DNA from: Saururus chinensis
Lineage: Eukaryota; Streptophyta; Magnoliopsida; Piperales; Saururaceae
Direction of reading: 5' to 3'
Assembly: GCA_035235625.1 (NCBI GenBank)
Contig: CP141146.1
Coordinates: forward strand, 39,663,709 to 39,727,708
Length of the DNA stretch: 64,000 bases
Position 1 is the stretch's first letter, and each line of letters starts with the position of its first letter. Under the pieces are notes generated by a model. The model was not told the origin of the DNA. It worked only from the letters and a program-made list of their open reading frames with translations, and did not search any database. Shown piece by piece: positions 38,601-48,727 of the stretch. The position numbers and the translations under genes are program-made.

Positions 38601-41600
38601 ATGACCGAAATGGGAAATTTATCCTTGAGTTGCTATCATTTAATGTCCGATAATCAACACAGAAATGCCACAACCTATCTTTCTTGCAAACAAATAGAAC
38701 AGGAGAAGTGTATGAACTCGTACTAGGCGTGATAATGCATGTATCAAACATATCTAAAACTAACTTTTCAATTTCATATTTTTGGATTTGAGGATACCTA
38801 CAGGGCCGAACATTGGCATGAAAAGCGCCAGCTAAAATAGGGATACGGTGGTCGTGGGAGCAGAGGGGCGGTGGGCTGGTTGGCTCGGCAAAAAGAGTGC
38901 AATAGTCACCCAACAAGGCCGCCAAATCAGTTGGGACCTCGGGCTATGCAGACATCTCATGAGCAAGATGCTAGAGTAGGATGCCCTAGTGAGTACACCG
39001 AAAAAATGTGCCAAGGTCTTAGGCAAAATGTAGTGTTACAGGCAGCTACCCATGAATACGAACACATTGCCCCTCCAATTCAAAGTCCATAACCATGTGA
39101 CGGAAGTTCCAACCAATTCTTGTAACCATTGGATGCCCAAAACAATGTCAGCACCCTTTGTTGGCAATAAATAAAGATCCATGATAGAAGTATGTTCTTG
39201 TATGTGTAACTCCGCACAAGGGCACACACCCATGCTGCGAAGGTGTTTTCCATCGCCAATTAGTACATCAAAGGGGGAGGAGTCCCAACACATGGCAATT
39301 CAAACATTGTGCCACCCTTTCGTTAATAAAATTATATATGCTACCACTATCAATCAGTGCTGCCACCTGCTGCCATTTATGTAAACCCTGAACACGCATG
39401 GTCTAAGGGGTGTAGGTGTCGAAAAAGGTTTGCAAGTAAGTCTCTGGAAGAACATCAACAGCATTGGAAAAAAATTGGAAGCCGCCCATCCCGCTGCATC
39501 ATTCCATGACTCCTCCAAAATATGGGCAATGGGAAGGGTCTTGTAACAATGGTCAAGCAAAAAGTGCTCATTATAGTTGAAATGTAACCCTATAGAGTGT
39601 TGCTCCTCCATCTGGGCTTGAGATAAACACCGGAAGGGTACTAAAGTGTCAAGAATCGTACCAAAAAGCTGGTGGCCGTGACCTAGAAGACTACAGGTCC
39701 CCGTTAATGAGCGAGGAGGTAATGACGATAAAGGTTGGATGTTTCACCACCGCCAAATAAGCTTTTCCTCCTAAATACGTGTGTTGAATAATGTCATGCA
39801 TAGTAGGGTAGTCCAAATGACAAATCTTGTCCACAATTTCGGGTTTGAGGCCCTAGCGGAAGGTCCCAACCAAAGCTTTGTGTTCAATGCAGAAGACGAG
39901 TAGTCACCCGCATAAACTCAATTTGATATGCTCCAACCGTAGTAGTTTGAGACAATCCTCATAGTAGCTCATTAAAATCTGCATAGTTATTTAGGCTAAA
40001 TTAGGCACAAAACTCTTCAGTGAATTTCTGCCACATAGGATGTGGTACCTCGCTCAATAGATGGGAACCAAAGCAGCCAAACCAAGGCATCATTTTCGAG
40101 ATGAAAAGCACCAATATGATGTTCCTCCACATCAGCTATGGTCTTTTGATAAGCCAAAGAAATCTCTGCTCAATACACCCAATGAATAAGATTGTCTTCG
40201 CCAATGTACTTGGAAAATTTCTTCAGGGCTAGGCACGGTTCAGCTGTTGCATAGCCCAGGAAAAATCCCCCCATGATTCAAGCTGGCCATAGTCTGTAAA
40301 ATCGGCCTCCTCGTACCCAAACCTGAATCATGGTTCACTGGCACAAGCTCCAAATGCAGATGCTAAAGAAAAAGGGGTGAAATTTCTACTGCTCGGTCCT
40401 GCTGATGTCGTGGCAGTGGAACTGCGTTGGCAAAATCATGGGGCAGCTTGCACACTGGACTGCCGACAGATTGAGGAATGGCCGACAATGTTGGCAACTG
40501 GCTGCTTTGCAAACATGAACGAAAGAGCAGGTTAGGCGCAGTAGTGGGGGCAGAAAGCCTGCGGCTAGCACTGGCCTCATCCCGCCCAGTGGTGGCCATG
40601 AAGGAGGCTCAGGTGCGGCTGTCTAGAAGGCAAGCAAATGGCGCTTGTTGCTTTGATCATAACCCCTATTGCTCCGTTCGTAAAGCCTGAAACGCGTGGA
40701 GAAGTTCGGTGAAGATCTGGATCATGGCAGATGGCTCAGTGGCAGCAGAAAATGGAAAAGAGCCGGCAGCAATGGAGCCAGCTGTCGTGGTACTCCCGCA
40801 GCATACAGGAAGTTGGCTACTGCATGGCTCATGTTGTAGATGCCTTGGGGTCTACCGACAGTTGGTTGCTAGCTAGCAGTCTCCCCTTGCAGGCCACCCA
40901 CAACCTAGTTGTCTGAGGTTGTCACCAGCAGAATGTCCCCCAGTTTTGTTCAACCATTCTTTTGGTTTGTACCATGAAAGCTGTCCGACAGGGAGGAAGG
41001 AATTATCCCTGATACCGGTGATGTAAACCCTAAGGATTCAATGGAGAAAGAGGATGAAGGGAAGGAGCTAAACCTCCACTGAAAGCTAACTTCAGCAAGG
41101 CGAGAGAAGGGGATAGAGGAAAGGGACAACAGGGGGGAAGAAGTGATTAAGGCTAATTCTATGCTTAATTGGAAAAGAGGGCAATTGCCCTTTACATAGT
41201 CACAGCCTATTAATGGGCCTGGGCCCTTAATCTAAGGCTAAGAAGGCCTTATTACATGAGTTCCTAATAATTGCAATCCTAAATCAATTCCTATGCTTAT
41301 AATAGGAAATTGCCAATTGAAATAAGAAGACAGCCTAATGAAGAACTTCCTAATGCATGGTGATCCATAACATTGAATCATAAAGCTCTCCTCACAAAAG
41401 AAAATCCACAAAGAGGAAACAGGCCATAATTTTCAGAAATGGCTTTAATCTGCATGTTAATACTAAATCCCTACGTCCAATCTTCCCTCACCTTTGGCAG
41501 TGCACCCTTTTTGTCTCTTGTTTTTTCTCTGCTTCCCCTATCCCCACATTCCTTTCTTATCTCCTTCTACTGTCTTTTCTTGTTCCAATTGCTCCAACAG

Positions 41601-44028
41601 CCAAACTTCTATCTCAAAACTGAGCTAAATTTCTTAAAGAATCAAATTAATTATAGAGATAAGTATGCTTAGGATTTCTCCTGGAAGATTAGGCTAATTA
41701 ATTGTTGGATCAAGTTTGCCACAAGATTGAGCTACAAGACACATCAACTAAATTTCTTTTGTTTTTCTCCTTCTTCACTACTTTGTGGACTTACACTCAA
41801 TAGACACAAACTACCAATAAATGTTTTTTTTAGAAAAAACAAGGTAATGGATCAATAACTTGTTCATACCTACGTTTCTTATCATAATATTAAACTAGCT
41901 ACATTAGATAACACAGTAAAATGATTTTGTGTGTGCGTGGGTGTGTGGGGGGTGGGGCAGATTGTGGCTCTTCATTTGCTGAAAATAAAGATAACAACAG
42001 TGTCAAACAGCAGCCAAAAACCTACAAGAGATCACTTGCTGATATCCGTACACGTCTAAATACAACATCGAACTGGCCATACAATATAGAACATATTACA
42101 ATCATTCATAATCATGAAGCACCTTTTTTGCAACAAGGTGGGGCCAGTGACATGGATCTTGCACCTCTGCTCAGGCTTGTTTTAAGCTAAATCTTTTATA
42201 GGAGATAACATAGTCATATCCTATACTCATGACATACTATATAAGGACAAAAGATGTGCCCCAAGTTGCCAGCACTCAGATAACAACAGCGGCAAACAGC
42301 AACGTGCAGATCCAAGGAAATGGTTTATCATGGTTTTTGGATAAACAAGTGGATTGAAAGAAATAAAAAGAACATGGGAGGCATGCCTGAATTTCATCAA
42401 TAACTGCACACTGGTAATTAAACATGACATCAGCCATTTCAACTGTCACAGCCTTGTGTTGAGCACCATCAACCTCCTCTCTCTCCTGACCTGTAAGCAG
42501 GTGGCAGGGGACCTTGGCTTTGTTTAATCTTTTAGCAACCTCCCATGCAAGCAGTCGTAAAGGACCACAATAGATTCCTACATATGCCAAAAAAACTTGT
42601 TCTGATATGCCCACAAATGCATTGTATATTACTGCACAAGAGGGAGAATGGTTGGAAGAGAACAGATGATGTGTGTGTGTGTTGAGAGAGACAGAGAGAG
42701 AAGCACCTGAAGCACTGGACTCCAGTCGTTTAAGCGCTCGATGTGTTTTACCACTGTTTGTGGGTCCCACATGTAAAATGACATTTCGCTTCTTCCTTCG
42801 AGCATTTGGGTACCAAGCATGAGGGCAGCTGTCATACAAGCAGCTTCAAATTTTAGTCGTGGAATATGACTTTGAAGCACATATTTTATATTTCACTTCT
42901 CTTTCTCATTTTTTTTGTATGGATAAAATAGCATCAAACAGTCATCCAATGTCTAACCACATACAAATAATTTTGCAAAGGAAAAACAAAGAGCTAGGGC
43001 CCTTTTCCCAAATTTGCAAATGGGAAAGGCAAAGGGCCATAACACAAAGATACCAAAACTTCCAAGAAATTCAATCTTGACTTTTCTCCAACCATATAAA
43101 AATGATGTTTTCAAACAAGAAAAACACTACTCCCTATGTCCCACACTAATTGCTCCATTTGGTGTTTCAAAATGAATTAATTTTAGTTCATTTTGAAAAA
43201 CCAAATGCAGCTATTCATGTGGGACAGATGGAGTAAAAGATATGTTCTTACGTTAAATCAGTCAGGTCAATTTTTTCTACATGAGTAGCACAGCTAAAGG
43301 ACCTTGAACCATGGCAATCACCAGACAAAGAATGGACTTCCCATTCAGTCTTCAACGGGGAGGCTATTAAATTGACTGCAAAGAATACAGCAGATTGGAG
43401 TTAGCCCCATAGGAGGAAAATGCACCTGTTTACAAATAATGTACTAAGTCATGGATGCGAATGATAGATTTCAGATAACATTTTTAAAAATTCATGTTGT
43501 TGATACAACAAAAATCATAATAAGTTCATACTAATAATAAATTGGTAATACTGATAAGAGGAAAATAATCCACCAGAAGTGAGGCATAACGAACAGACAA
43601 ATGGGCACCGTGAAATAATGCACACACTCAAAAGTATGTCAGCACATGTTGATAAATATCAGATAAAAACATAAATAGAGTATCACGCAATTACATAAGG
43701 ACATAAAACGAGCAACGACCGTGCATAATAGTAAGAAAAAGTCGACTAGAAACACAATATTTAAAATTGAAAAATATGCCAACATTTGCCCTTGAATCAT
43801 GGGATAGGAAGCGTATCAAAATGATAACAGCATCAGAAATTCTTATATTTAAAAAAAGGCCAAAGCAGAACAGTCCAGCCAGCAGAACTACTTCATAATT
43901 GTCTTCCAATAAAGAAAGAGGAAGAGGTGGAAGGGGTAGGGGTAGGGGAGTCAAAACGCACCAGCGGGAAGAAGGCGGAAGAAAGGATAAAAGAATGGAA
44001 CTTTCCGACGGAGGAGGGAAGAAGCCAT
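20653..44028 (-). CDS. SUV3: SUV3, mitochondrial ATP-dependent RNA helicase
   Basis: DExH-type helicase that unwinds RNA for turnover in the mitochondrial matrix (family knowledge). Sixteen exons on the minus strand: 43962-44028, 43252-43375, 42707-42828, 42387-42577, 35634-35774, 35091-35213, 30271-30348, 29213-29381, 28976-29088, 28626-28706, 27750-27815, 27223-27287, 21275-21320, 21048-21164, 20874-20965 and 20653-20770. They total 1713 nt in frame, 570 residues. The start ([17 protein letters not shown]) is an Arg-rich, acid-free presequence. Walker A GPTNSGKT is at 85-92, DEIQ at 165-168, [12 protein letters not shown] near 296-307 and GRAGR near 339-343. Then comes the SUV3 C-terminal region ([35 protein letters not shown]). 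Length is as in the Arabidopsis homologue as I recall it. The intron 4 donor is GC (42386-42385). The exon 3 start was chosen because it gives an ungapped family match. Ty3/gypsy elements fill introns 4 and 12. All coding exons look intact. Confidence 0.93.
21549..21930 (+). repeat. 5' LTR of the intron-12 element
   Basis: 382 bp, TGTTCTGCAG to TTCATAACAA. It ends CAA rather than CA if the TGTTA duplication is taken as the true flank. Confidence 0.88.
21932..21943 (+). other. tRNA-iMet primer binding site
   Basis: TGGTATCAGAGC starts one to two bases after the 5' LTR, complementary to initiator methionine tRNA. Confidence 0.92.
21973..26450 (+). pseudogene. Broken Ty3/gypsy gag-pol
   Basis: The reading frame is recoverable only in pieces. 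Gag starts at ATG 21973, is shifted almost at once, and continues as [20 protein letters not shown], then [15 protein letters not shown] and [15 protein letters not shown] zinc knuckle [17 protein letters not shown] lies near 23125. The protease region is near 23350-23580 ([26 protein letters not shown]). Reverse transcriptase is at 23900-24600 ([40 protein letters not shown]); the active-site segment reads [12 protein letters not shown], with the usual VDD changed to YD. RNase H lies at 24640-24880 ([15 protein letters not shown]). Integrase is at 25440-25800 ([38 protein letters not shown]). A chromodomain-like tail is near 26340-26440 ([19 protein letters not shown]). There are more than ten stops or shifts. 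It resembles the element in intron 4. Confidence 0.88.
26484..26860 (+). repeat. 3' LTR of the intron-12 element
   Basis: 377 bp, matching 21549-21930 with substitutions and small indels, e.g. TGTTCTCCACTTAGG against TGTTCTGCAGTTAGCTAGG at the start. Confidence 0.88.
29606..29802. mobile_element. Stowaway-type MITE in SUV3 intron 7
   Basis: 197 bp. The left end is CTCCCTCTATCCAATACTAA and the right end, read inward, is CTCTATCCTACATTAATAGC. The inner parts also pair (CATTTGG against CCAAATG). TA duplications lie at 29604-29605 and 29803-29804. It is non-coding. Confidence 0.82.
31032..31410. mobile_element. Non-coding inverted-repeat element (MITE) in SUV3 intron 6
   Basis: About 379 bp with long imperfect inverted ends. 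The left end is TAGGTGATGTTTGGAAACCC. The right end, read inward, is TAGGGGATTGTTTGGCAACC. The match continues for about 45 bp, through CATTTG and TGTATGAAATGA. No clear target duplication could be set, so the superfamily (hAT or Harbinger type) stays open. Confidence 0.65.
33277..33604. repeat. Diverged direct repeat, ~105 bp x2, with a primer-site-like motif
   Basis: The segment at 33277-33380 recurs at 33497-33604 in the same direction (AAACCAAG, AAAGCTTA, AATGACTCAACAATGTATAG against AATGACCTAACAATGTATAG, then CAGATAGA...TTCAAC/TATCCAAC). Between them, at 33481-33492, GCTTTGATACCA resembles the complement of the LTR primer site. This suggests two LTR scraps of a decayed minus-strand element. 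It is non-coding intron sequence of SUV3. Confidence 0.5.
34464..34475 (-). other. Orphan primer-binding-site motif
   Basis: The minus strand reads TGGTATCAGAGC exactly, in SUV3 intron 6. I cannot pair it with two LTRs or coding sequence nearby, so it is either a retroelement relic or chance. Confidence 0.45.
35956..36171 (-). repeat. Truncated 3' LTR of the intron-4 element
   Basis: 216 bp from TCTATGCTTAATTGG to GATCCATAACA, matching 41158-41373 closely. Confidence 0.88.
36190..40599 (-). pseudogene. Broken Ty3/gypsy gag-pol
   Basis: Pieces occur in the expected order on the minus strand. The gag N-terminus starts at ATG 40599 ([17 protein letters not shown]). A decayed zinc knuckle near 39560 ([14 protein letters not shown]) has two cysteines lost. 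The protease region is at 39290-39100 ([16 protein letters not shown]). Reverse transcriptase is at 38925-38180 ([48 protein letters not shown]); the active site reads LVFFDDIFV in another frame. RNase H lies at 37890-37690 and integrase at 37290-36600 ([23 protein letters not shown]). A chromodomain-like end near 36290-36215 reads [20 protein letters not shown]. Many stops and shifts make it inactive. Confidence 0.85.
41022..41373 (-). repeat. 5' LTR of the intron-4 element
   Basis: 352 bp, TGTAAACCCTAAGG to GATCCATAACA on the plus strand. The inner border is set by the adjacent degenerate primer site. Confidence 0.75.
43130..43233. mobile_element. Stowaway-type MITE next to the SUV3 intron 2 donor
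   Basis: 104 bp. The left end is CTCCCTATGTCCCACACTAA and the right end, read inward, is CTCCATCTGTCCCACATGAA. TA duplications are at 43128-43129 and 43234-43235. It lies about 15 bp inside intron 2 from the GTAAGA donor at 43251. This is the best-preserved of three related MITEs in the SUV3 locus. Confidence 0.9.
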
Positions 44029-44462
44029 CCAAGTGGGAGGTCGCGGTCGTCGTTAATGAGGAAAGACAGAAAACAAGCTGATCGGCATCACCACTAAACG
44101 GAAAAAAGGAGAAAAAAATTCAGCCAGCATCGACTCCAGGTGCAATTCAGACTTCAGAGAGCGGTGGCCCAGCTGCTTTCCGGCGGACTCCAACGGCCGG
44201 CCGGAAGCAGCGGATTCATTAGGAGTGTCGGACGCGTTGGGAGGCGGCGGGAGGACGGGGCAAAACAACGCGCGCCGGGGGTTCATTCAAGCGCAAGGAC
44301 CCGCGGTTGGACCGGGTTCGACCGTAATCGAGGCCTTTTCCGATCCGGTTGGCTTTATTATGGAAGACCCTTAAGAACCAAGAACCGCCGGTCCAACCAA
44401 CGGTCTTGCTCGTGTATCCATGGATGCGAATCTGCTGGGAGGTCTGCTAGACACGTGATTAA
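44029..44462 (-). promoter_or_regulatory. SUV3 5' leader and proximal upstream region
   Basis: 434 bp between the SUV3 ATG and the Harbinger end. It is GC-rich from 44140 to 44460. An upstream ATG at 44286 opens a 77-codon frame that ends 24 bases before the SUV3 ATG, so it would be an upstream ORF if the transcript starts beyond it. I see no clear TATA box. Confidence 0.45.
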
Positions 44463-45364
44463 GGGGTCGTTTGGATACTAAATTAATTCAGTAGCGAATC
44501 AGAATTTTTATAAATTAATTCAGTCAATTCAGTAGAGAAATAAAATTTTGTTTGGGTACAGAATTTTTTAGATAGAATCATGTTTGGATAGTAAATTGGG
44601 TTTCAGGTCAGAATCTATGAAATTTTTAGGTAAATTGACAAATATACCCTTTGAATGGAATTATTTTGATAGAATCATGTTTGGGTAAGGAATTTGTATA
44701 ATTTTTAGAATCGTTGAATTTTTTAACATATGACAAATATAGGCGGTTTAGGGTTTGTACGCGGTTAGTGTGCAATACCAATAATATACCCCGATGTATG
44801 CAATTGTATACGGTTGCAACAATAATATGCCCGACATTGTACACAATTGAGACCAATATAGTATGATACTATGGGTGATACGCCCTACATAAAAATCGAT
44901 GTGTATCAGTTGTATTGGCTTGTACTATATCGATACGGTAGATACATATCGACACGTTATTAATTTATTATTTATTATATTTAAAAAAATTATACAACAG
45001 GGACACGGAACAATAATGATGCATAGTTGTATTGGCCCCACATTGAAGTAATATCAATGCATCATTGTAGCAATAATACTGTAGCATTGTAGCAATATTG
45101 CTTCAATATTGCCGCAATAATGATATAGCCTTATATGGTCTTATGATGTTCTAAAAACTATTATAATGATATATGATTATAATATTTTTAATGTGTAAAA
45201 AAGGGTTTGTTTTGGCGCTTACCAAGTGTATCATTGATGTGTACCCTATGCTACCTCTAATCATACAAGTTCACATCATTATCACATAGGAGTTATATTT
45301 CATTACAAAAATAAATAGCATTAGTACAATATGGGAAAAATATATAATTAACCTAACGTTGATG

Positions 45365-46632
45365 TCATCTACGTCGTACACCAACTGAAGGCAATTGATA
45401 ATGGTGACCGATGGCATCCCGAAGTTCATCACGAAAAGTTGACATTACCCTGTCATCCTGACATACAGGTGCTTCATCTTGCCCCTCAACTTCATCATTC
45501 ATTACATGTTCATCTTCATTCTCCCAACTAGTGCAAAGCACATCTCGAAGATCAAGGTTGGTAGTGCCATTATGTTGTTCTTGAATGAAATTATGTAGTG
45601 TCATTGAAACCCTCACCAATGCCACTTGAATAGGAAATGGATACTTTGGAATGTTTTCAAGTAACTTCCATCTCTCCTTCCACATACCAAATGTTCTCTC
45701 TATGATGTTTCGGAGAGAAGAATGAATTTGGTTAAACTTCTCAATTCTTCCTTGTAGGCCACGCCTTCGAAATTCTGGAACATGGTATCTCTGACCTTTA
45801 TAGGGTCCTAAAAATCCCTCTTTATTTGGATACCCAGCATCAACAACAAAATATTTATGAGGAGGTAACCTTGGGAAACCTGAGTTCTCTGGATGTAAAA
45901 GCACATCTTCTAATACCTTAGAGTCATGAGCTGACCCTTCCCAACCAGCCACTACGAAAATGAATCTCATGCTAAAATCACATATAGCCATAATATTTTG
46001 TGTGACTTGACGATTTTTACCTCGAAATATTTGTTGTTGATATGGAGGAACTTTTGCCTTGATATGTGTGCCATCTATAGCTCCCACACAATCTTTAAAC
46101 CAAGGATAAAACAAAGGACTACTTGAAATATATAAGGGAGTTTGGGATAAAGGTATAAGTGGTTTGATCTTTGTACTAGACCATTTATAAAGCACCTTCA
46201 GAACATTATGCAAATTGCGGTTAACTGTTTCACTTGAATGTGACATTATATGACCCACCACTCGCTGCCCATGAGCATGTCCCAATAGTTGTAAGAATGA
46301 TCGCAGTTGTTCTCCACTGTCACATGCCTTGTAGGCTTTAATTCCAATTGCTCCAACTCCCAACACAATCTCATAAATGGTTTCTTATTCATCCTACATA
46401 AATCATGACAAATTGTATTTAGTCCATTTAGCATATCGTACACAAGCTCATCACCCCGATCTGGATGTGTATGAATTGCATTCCTTGGGGGAGGCGGAAT
46501 TATAGTTTTAACAACCTGTGCAATAATATTATCCAAAATAAAATCTTCTTGTCCAAATGTGTCATCTTTGTCGTCGTCATCAAATATTTCTCTTTCATCT
46601 TCCTTCCCATCATTGTTTATATAAAGATCCAT
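45365..46632 (-). pseudogene. Harbinger transposase (DDE type) with one frameshift
   Basis: Cut-and-paste nuclease of the DDE_Tnp_4 type. Translation starts at ATG 46632 with an acidic N-terminus (DDDDKDD) and the conserved MNKKPFMRLCWELEQ. Near 46310-46315 one base is missing relative to family expectation. The frame before it runs on as a false tail, and the next frame resumes at EQLRSFLQLLGHAHGQRVVG and continues to 45365. The catalytic residues are present: D in CVGAIDGTHIKAKVP, D in YFVVDAGYPN and E in NIIERTFGMWKERW. About 420 residues would be expected in all, a normal size for this family. The same-strand Myb-like gene lies 0.85 kb upstream. Apart from the shift the gene looks intact. 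Confidence 0.9.
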
Positions 46633-46914
46633 CTAATTGAGTACCTGATAAATAACTCCATATTAAAATCCAATATAACATCATATACTTAAAAATTAAG
46701 TAAAAAACATATAGTAAGACCCCACACACAATATTATCTATTCATATCTTATAATAACCTGTGCACATCACATTATAACTTACGTAACCTACACACATTC
46801 ATTACATTTATATCATACATCTATAATTCATCACATTTATACGACACCCATTCTATAATTATACATATCACATTATAATCTACACGCATACATCACATTT
46901 ATACCATATCGATT

Positions 46915-47275
46915 CACCCAACCACACATCTATAAAATTAAAAACAAACTTGAAAAAAATTACATCACCCTGTACACACATCCATCACATATTAAAAACA
47001 AGCTTGCTTCACCCATAGGAACAACTTCCAATAACCTGTTTCACCCAACCACACACATCCAACAAAATAAAAACAAACTTTAAAAACAAGTCATCACCCT
47101 GTACACACATCCATCACATATACCCTAAGATCACACATATGCTTAACCCAACCACACACATCTATCAAAATAAAAACAAACTTTAAAAACAAGTCATCAC
47201 CCTGTATACACATCCATCACATATACCTTAAGATCACACATCTACTTCACCTAACCACACACATCCATCAAATTG
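46915..47275. repeat. Tandem minisatellite, ~104-bp unit, about 3-4 copies
   Basis: The units start near 46915, 47042, 47145 and 47249 with (C/A)ACC(C/T)AACCACACACATC. They continue through AAAACAAACTTTAAAAACAA, CATCACCCTGTA and ACATCCATCACATATACC. The spacings are about 127, 103 and 104 bp. The first unit is diverged and the last partial. The array lies between the two Harbinger genes. Confidence 0.85.
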
Positions 47276-47479
47276 AACATAAATTTAAATAACATTACCA
47301 CCCATCCCTCTCACATAATGCCATTCTCATAACTGATAACCATAAACTGCTATTATAAAGTTCAGTTATAAAAAAAAACACCATCATAAAACATGTTCTC
47401 TAGGAAATGAAATAACTTAAAGTCAACAAAGTCACAAAAAAGAAATAAAACATGTCCGATCTCATTGCACAAATATCAT

Positions 47480-48727
47480 TTAATGCTTCGGTCTATGATC
47501 CCTGTAGTGCACACGAAGCCATTTCTCTGTATGAACCGGGTCACGCCCCATAGCAAGAAACAAGCGACGAAAATTCTTATCTAGGAAGAATGATGGTGCA
47601 CCCGAGTACAATTCGTCGTCATTATAACCCGGAAGTTTCTCTAACAAATCAATACACTTGTCATAATCATCTATTTCTTCTTCCCTATTCCCTCGAACAA
47701 TCTCATTCCTATCCTTCATGGCTTCGGATGAAGCTTGCAACCCTGATGAAACCTCCACCTCTGATTGTTTCCTCTTTATACTTCGCTGGCTGGTAGCTAG
47801 TGTCCTATTACCTTGAACCCTCCTTGAGGGGGGTGGAGTAGGTTGTGACGGGCTTGCACCAGTCGCCTGTGTAGTGGAACCATGTGCTTGTGGCTGATTT
47901 GTCCTACCCATGCATGGCAAAGTAGTAGAATTCCCCACTCCCTCATGAGCCTGATTGTCAACTCCCAAGTCCTCAGCAATCAAGTCATTCACAGCCCGAT
48001 TATGCGGATCATATGCCCATGGAGTACCTGCTGGCCATTCAGACGATTCTGCATCCGGTTGAGATTGTGTGTTCACAGTTGGAGTTGTAGTAGGGGTTGA
48101 AGTTGGAGGTGAATGGGGGGCTACATTTGGATCACTATAGGGGACTGAAGCATTATCAATGTGGGGGATAGTATCAGAAACACCAGAATCCTTCCATCGG
48201 CCAGATGCATGATTGTTTGAATAGACAACATAAAGGTTAGCTTCGGCCTCGACGTCATACCCCCAATTCTTCAACCGTTTACATTCCTTATGTCTCTACA
48301 AGAGGCAACGACAAACAAAGTGTTAGAATTATAATTCAAATTAAATATACAAAAAAATTTAGAGTTCACATATTATGACCTTGATAAAGTTCAGCCACAC
48401 GTGTGGGGGACATATGAAAGTGTTGGTGAGTTCGTTCCAGCCAAGTCCAGTGTAACCCCTGAGCTCATTCCACCCTTGCCACAATTTTCTACCTTTGTCA
48501 TAATGATTTTTCAATATAGCAAAGTTGACATTAATTTCATTCTCATCTCTCAACCTATTTATCACTAGATCCCACCCTTCCTTGTCAAGTGTATTATTCT
48601 TCCTATATCCCTTATTGATAGCAAATGCCATGTGGCTCAAAAAAGCATAATGTTCCTGCTTATGCCAATCAATCTTTTTATGAAACTTCTTTGGGGATCC
48701 TCCTACTCGAGCGGATGGTGTAGCCAT
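47480..48727 (-). CDS. Harbinger Myb/SANT-like DNA-binding protein (ORF1)
   Basis: The second protein of PIF/Harbinger elements. In studied cases it binds DNA and helps the transposase reach the nucleus and the element ends. There are two exons on the minus strand, 48380-48727 and 47480-48295, joined by an 84-bp GT-AG intron in phase 0 and giving 387 residues without a break. Exon 1 holds a trihelix-type Myb domain (DWHKQEHYAFLSHMAFAINK, GWDLVINRL, FAILKNHYDKGRKLWQGWNE, CPPHVWLNFIK). Exon 2 starts RHKECKRLKNWGYDVEAEAN, the usual follow-on of this family. It then has a low-complexity Pro/Thr/Ser/Gln linker and a conserved C-terminus (CIDLLEKLPGYNDDELYS, FRRLFLAMGRDP). A Lys/Arg patch (RSIKRKQSE) could be a nuclear signal. 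The gene looks intact. Confidence 0.88.

Larger units (their letters stand above)
35956..41373 (-). mobile_element. Ty3/gypsy LTR retrotransposon in SUV3 intron 4
   Basis: About 5.4 kb in the same orientation as SUV3. The 5' LTR is 41022-41373. The 3' LTR is only 35956-36171, lacking about 136 bp of its far end. The gag-pol remnant between them reads on the minus strand. A degenerate primer site (GGTATCAGGG) lies just inside the 5' LTR near 41009-41018. No target duplication can be found because one end is lost. It resembles the intron-12 element in coding type, but its LTR is unrelated. Confidence 0.88.

Noticed and set aside
42829-42843. Using the acceptor at 42844 for SUV3 exon 3
   Set aside because: It would insert five residues (CLYDS) before the conserved PHAWYPNAR. 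The acceptor 15 bases downstream gives an ungapped family match and the same frame.
44053-44286. Frame starting MNPRRALF as the SUV3 N-terminus
   Set aside because: No phase-compatible good donor joins it to exon 2. The downstream ATG at 44028 gives a typical Arg-rich mitochondrial presequence and a phase-1 GTGCGT donor that fits exon 2.
46915-47275. CRISPR-like array
   Set aside because: The period is about 104 bp with no separate repeat/spacer pattern, and this is a plant nuclear genome.
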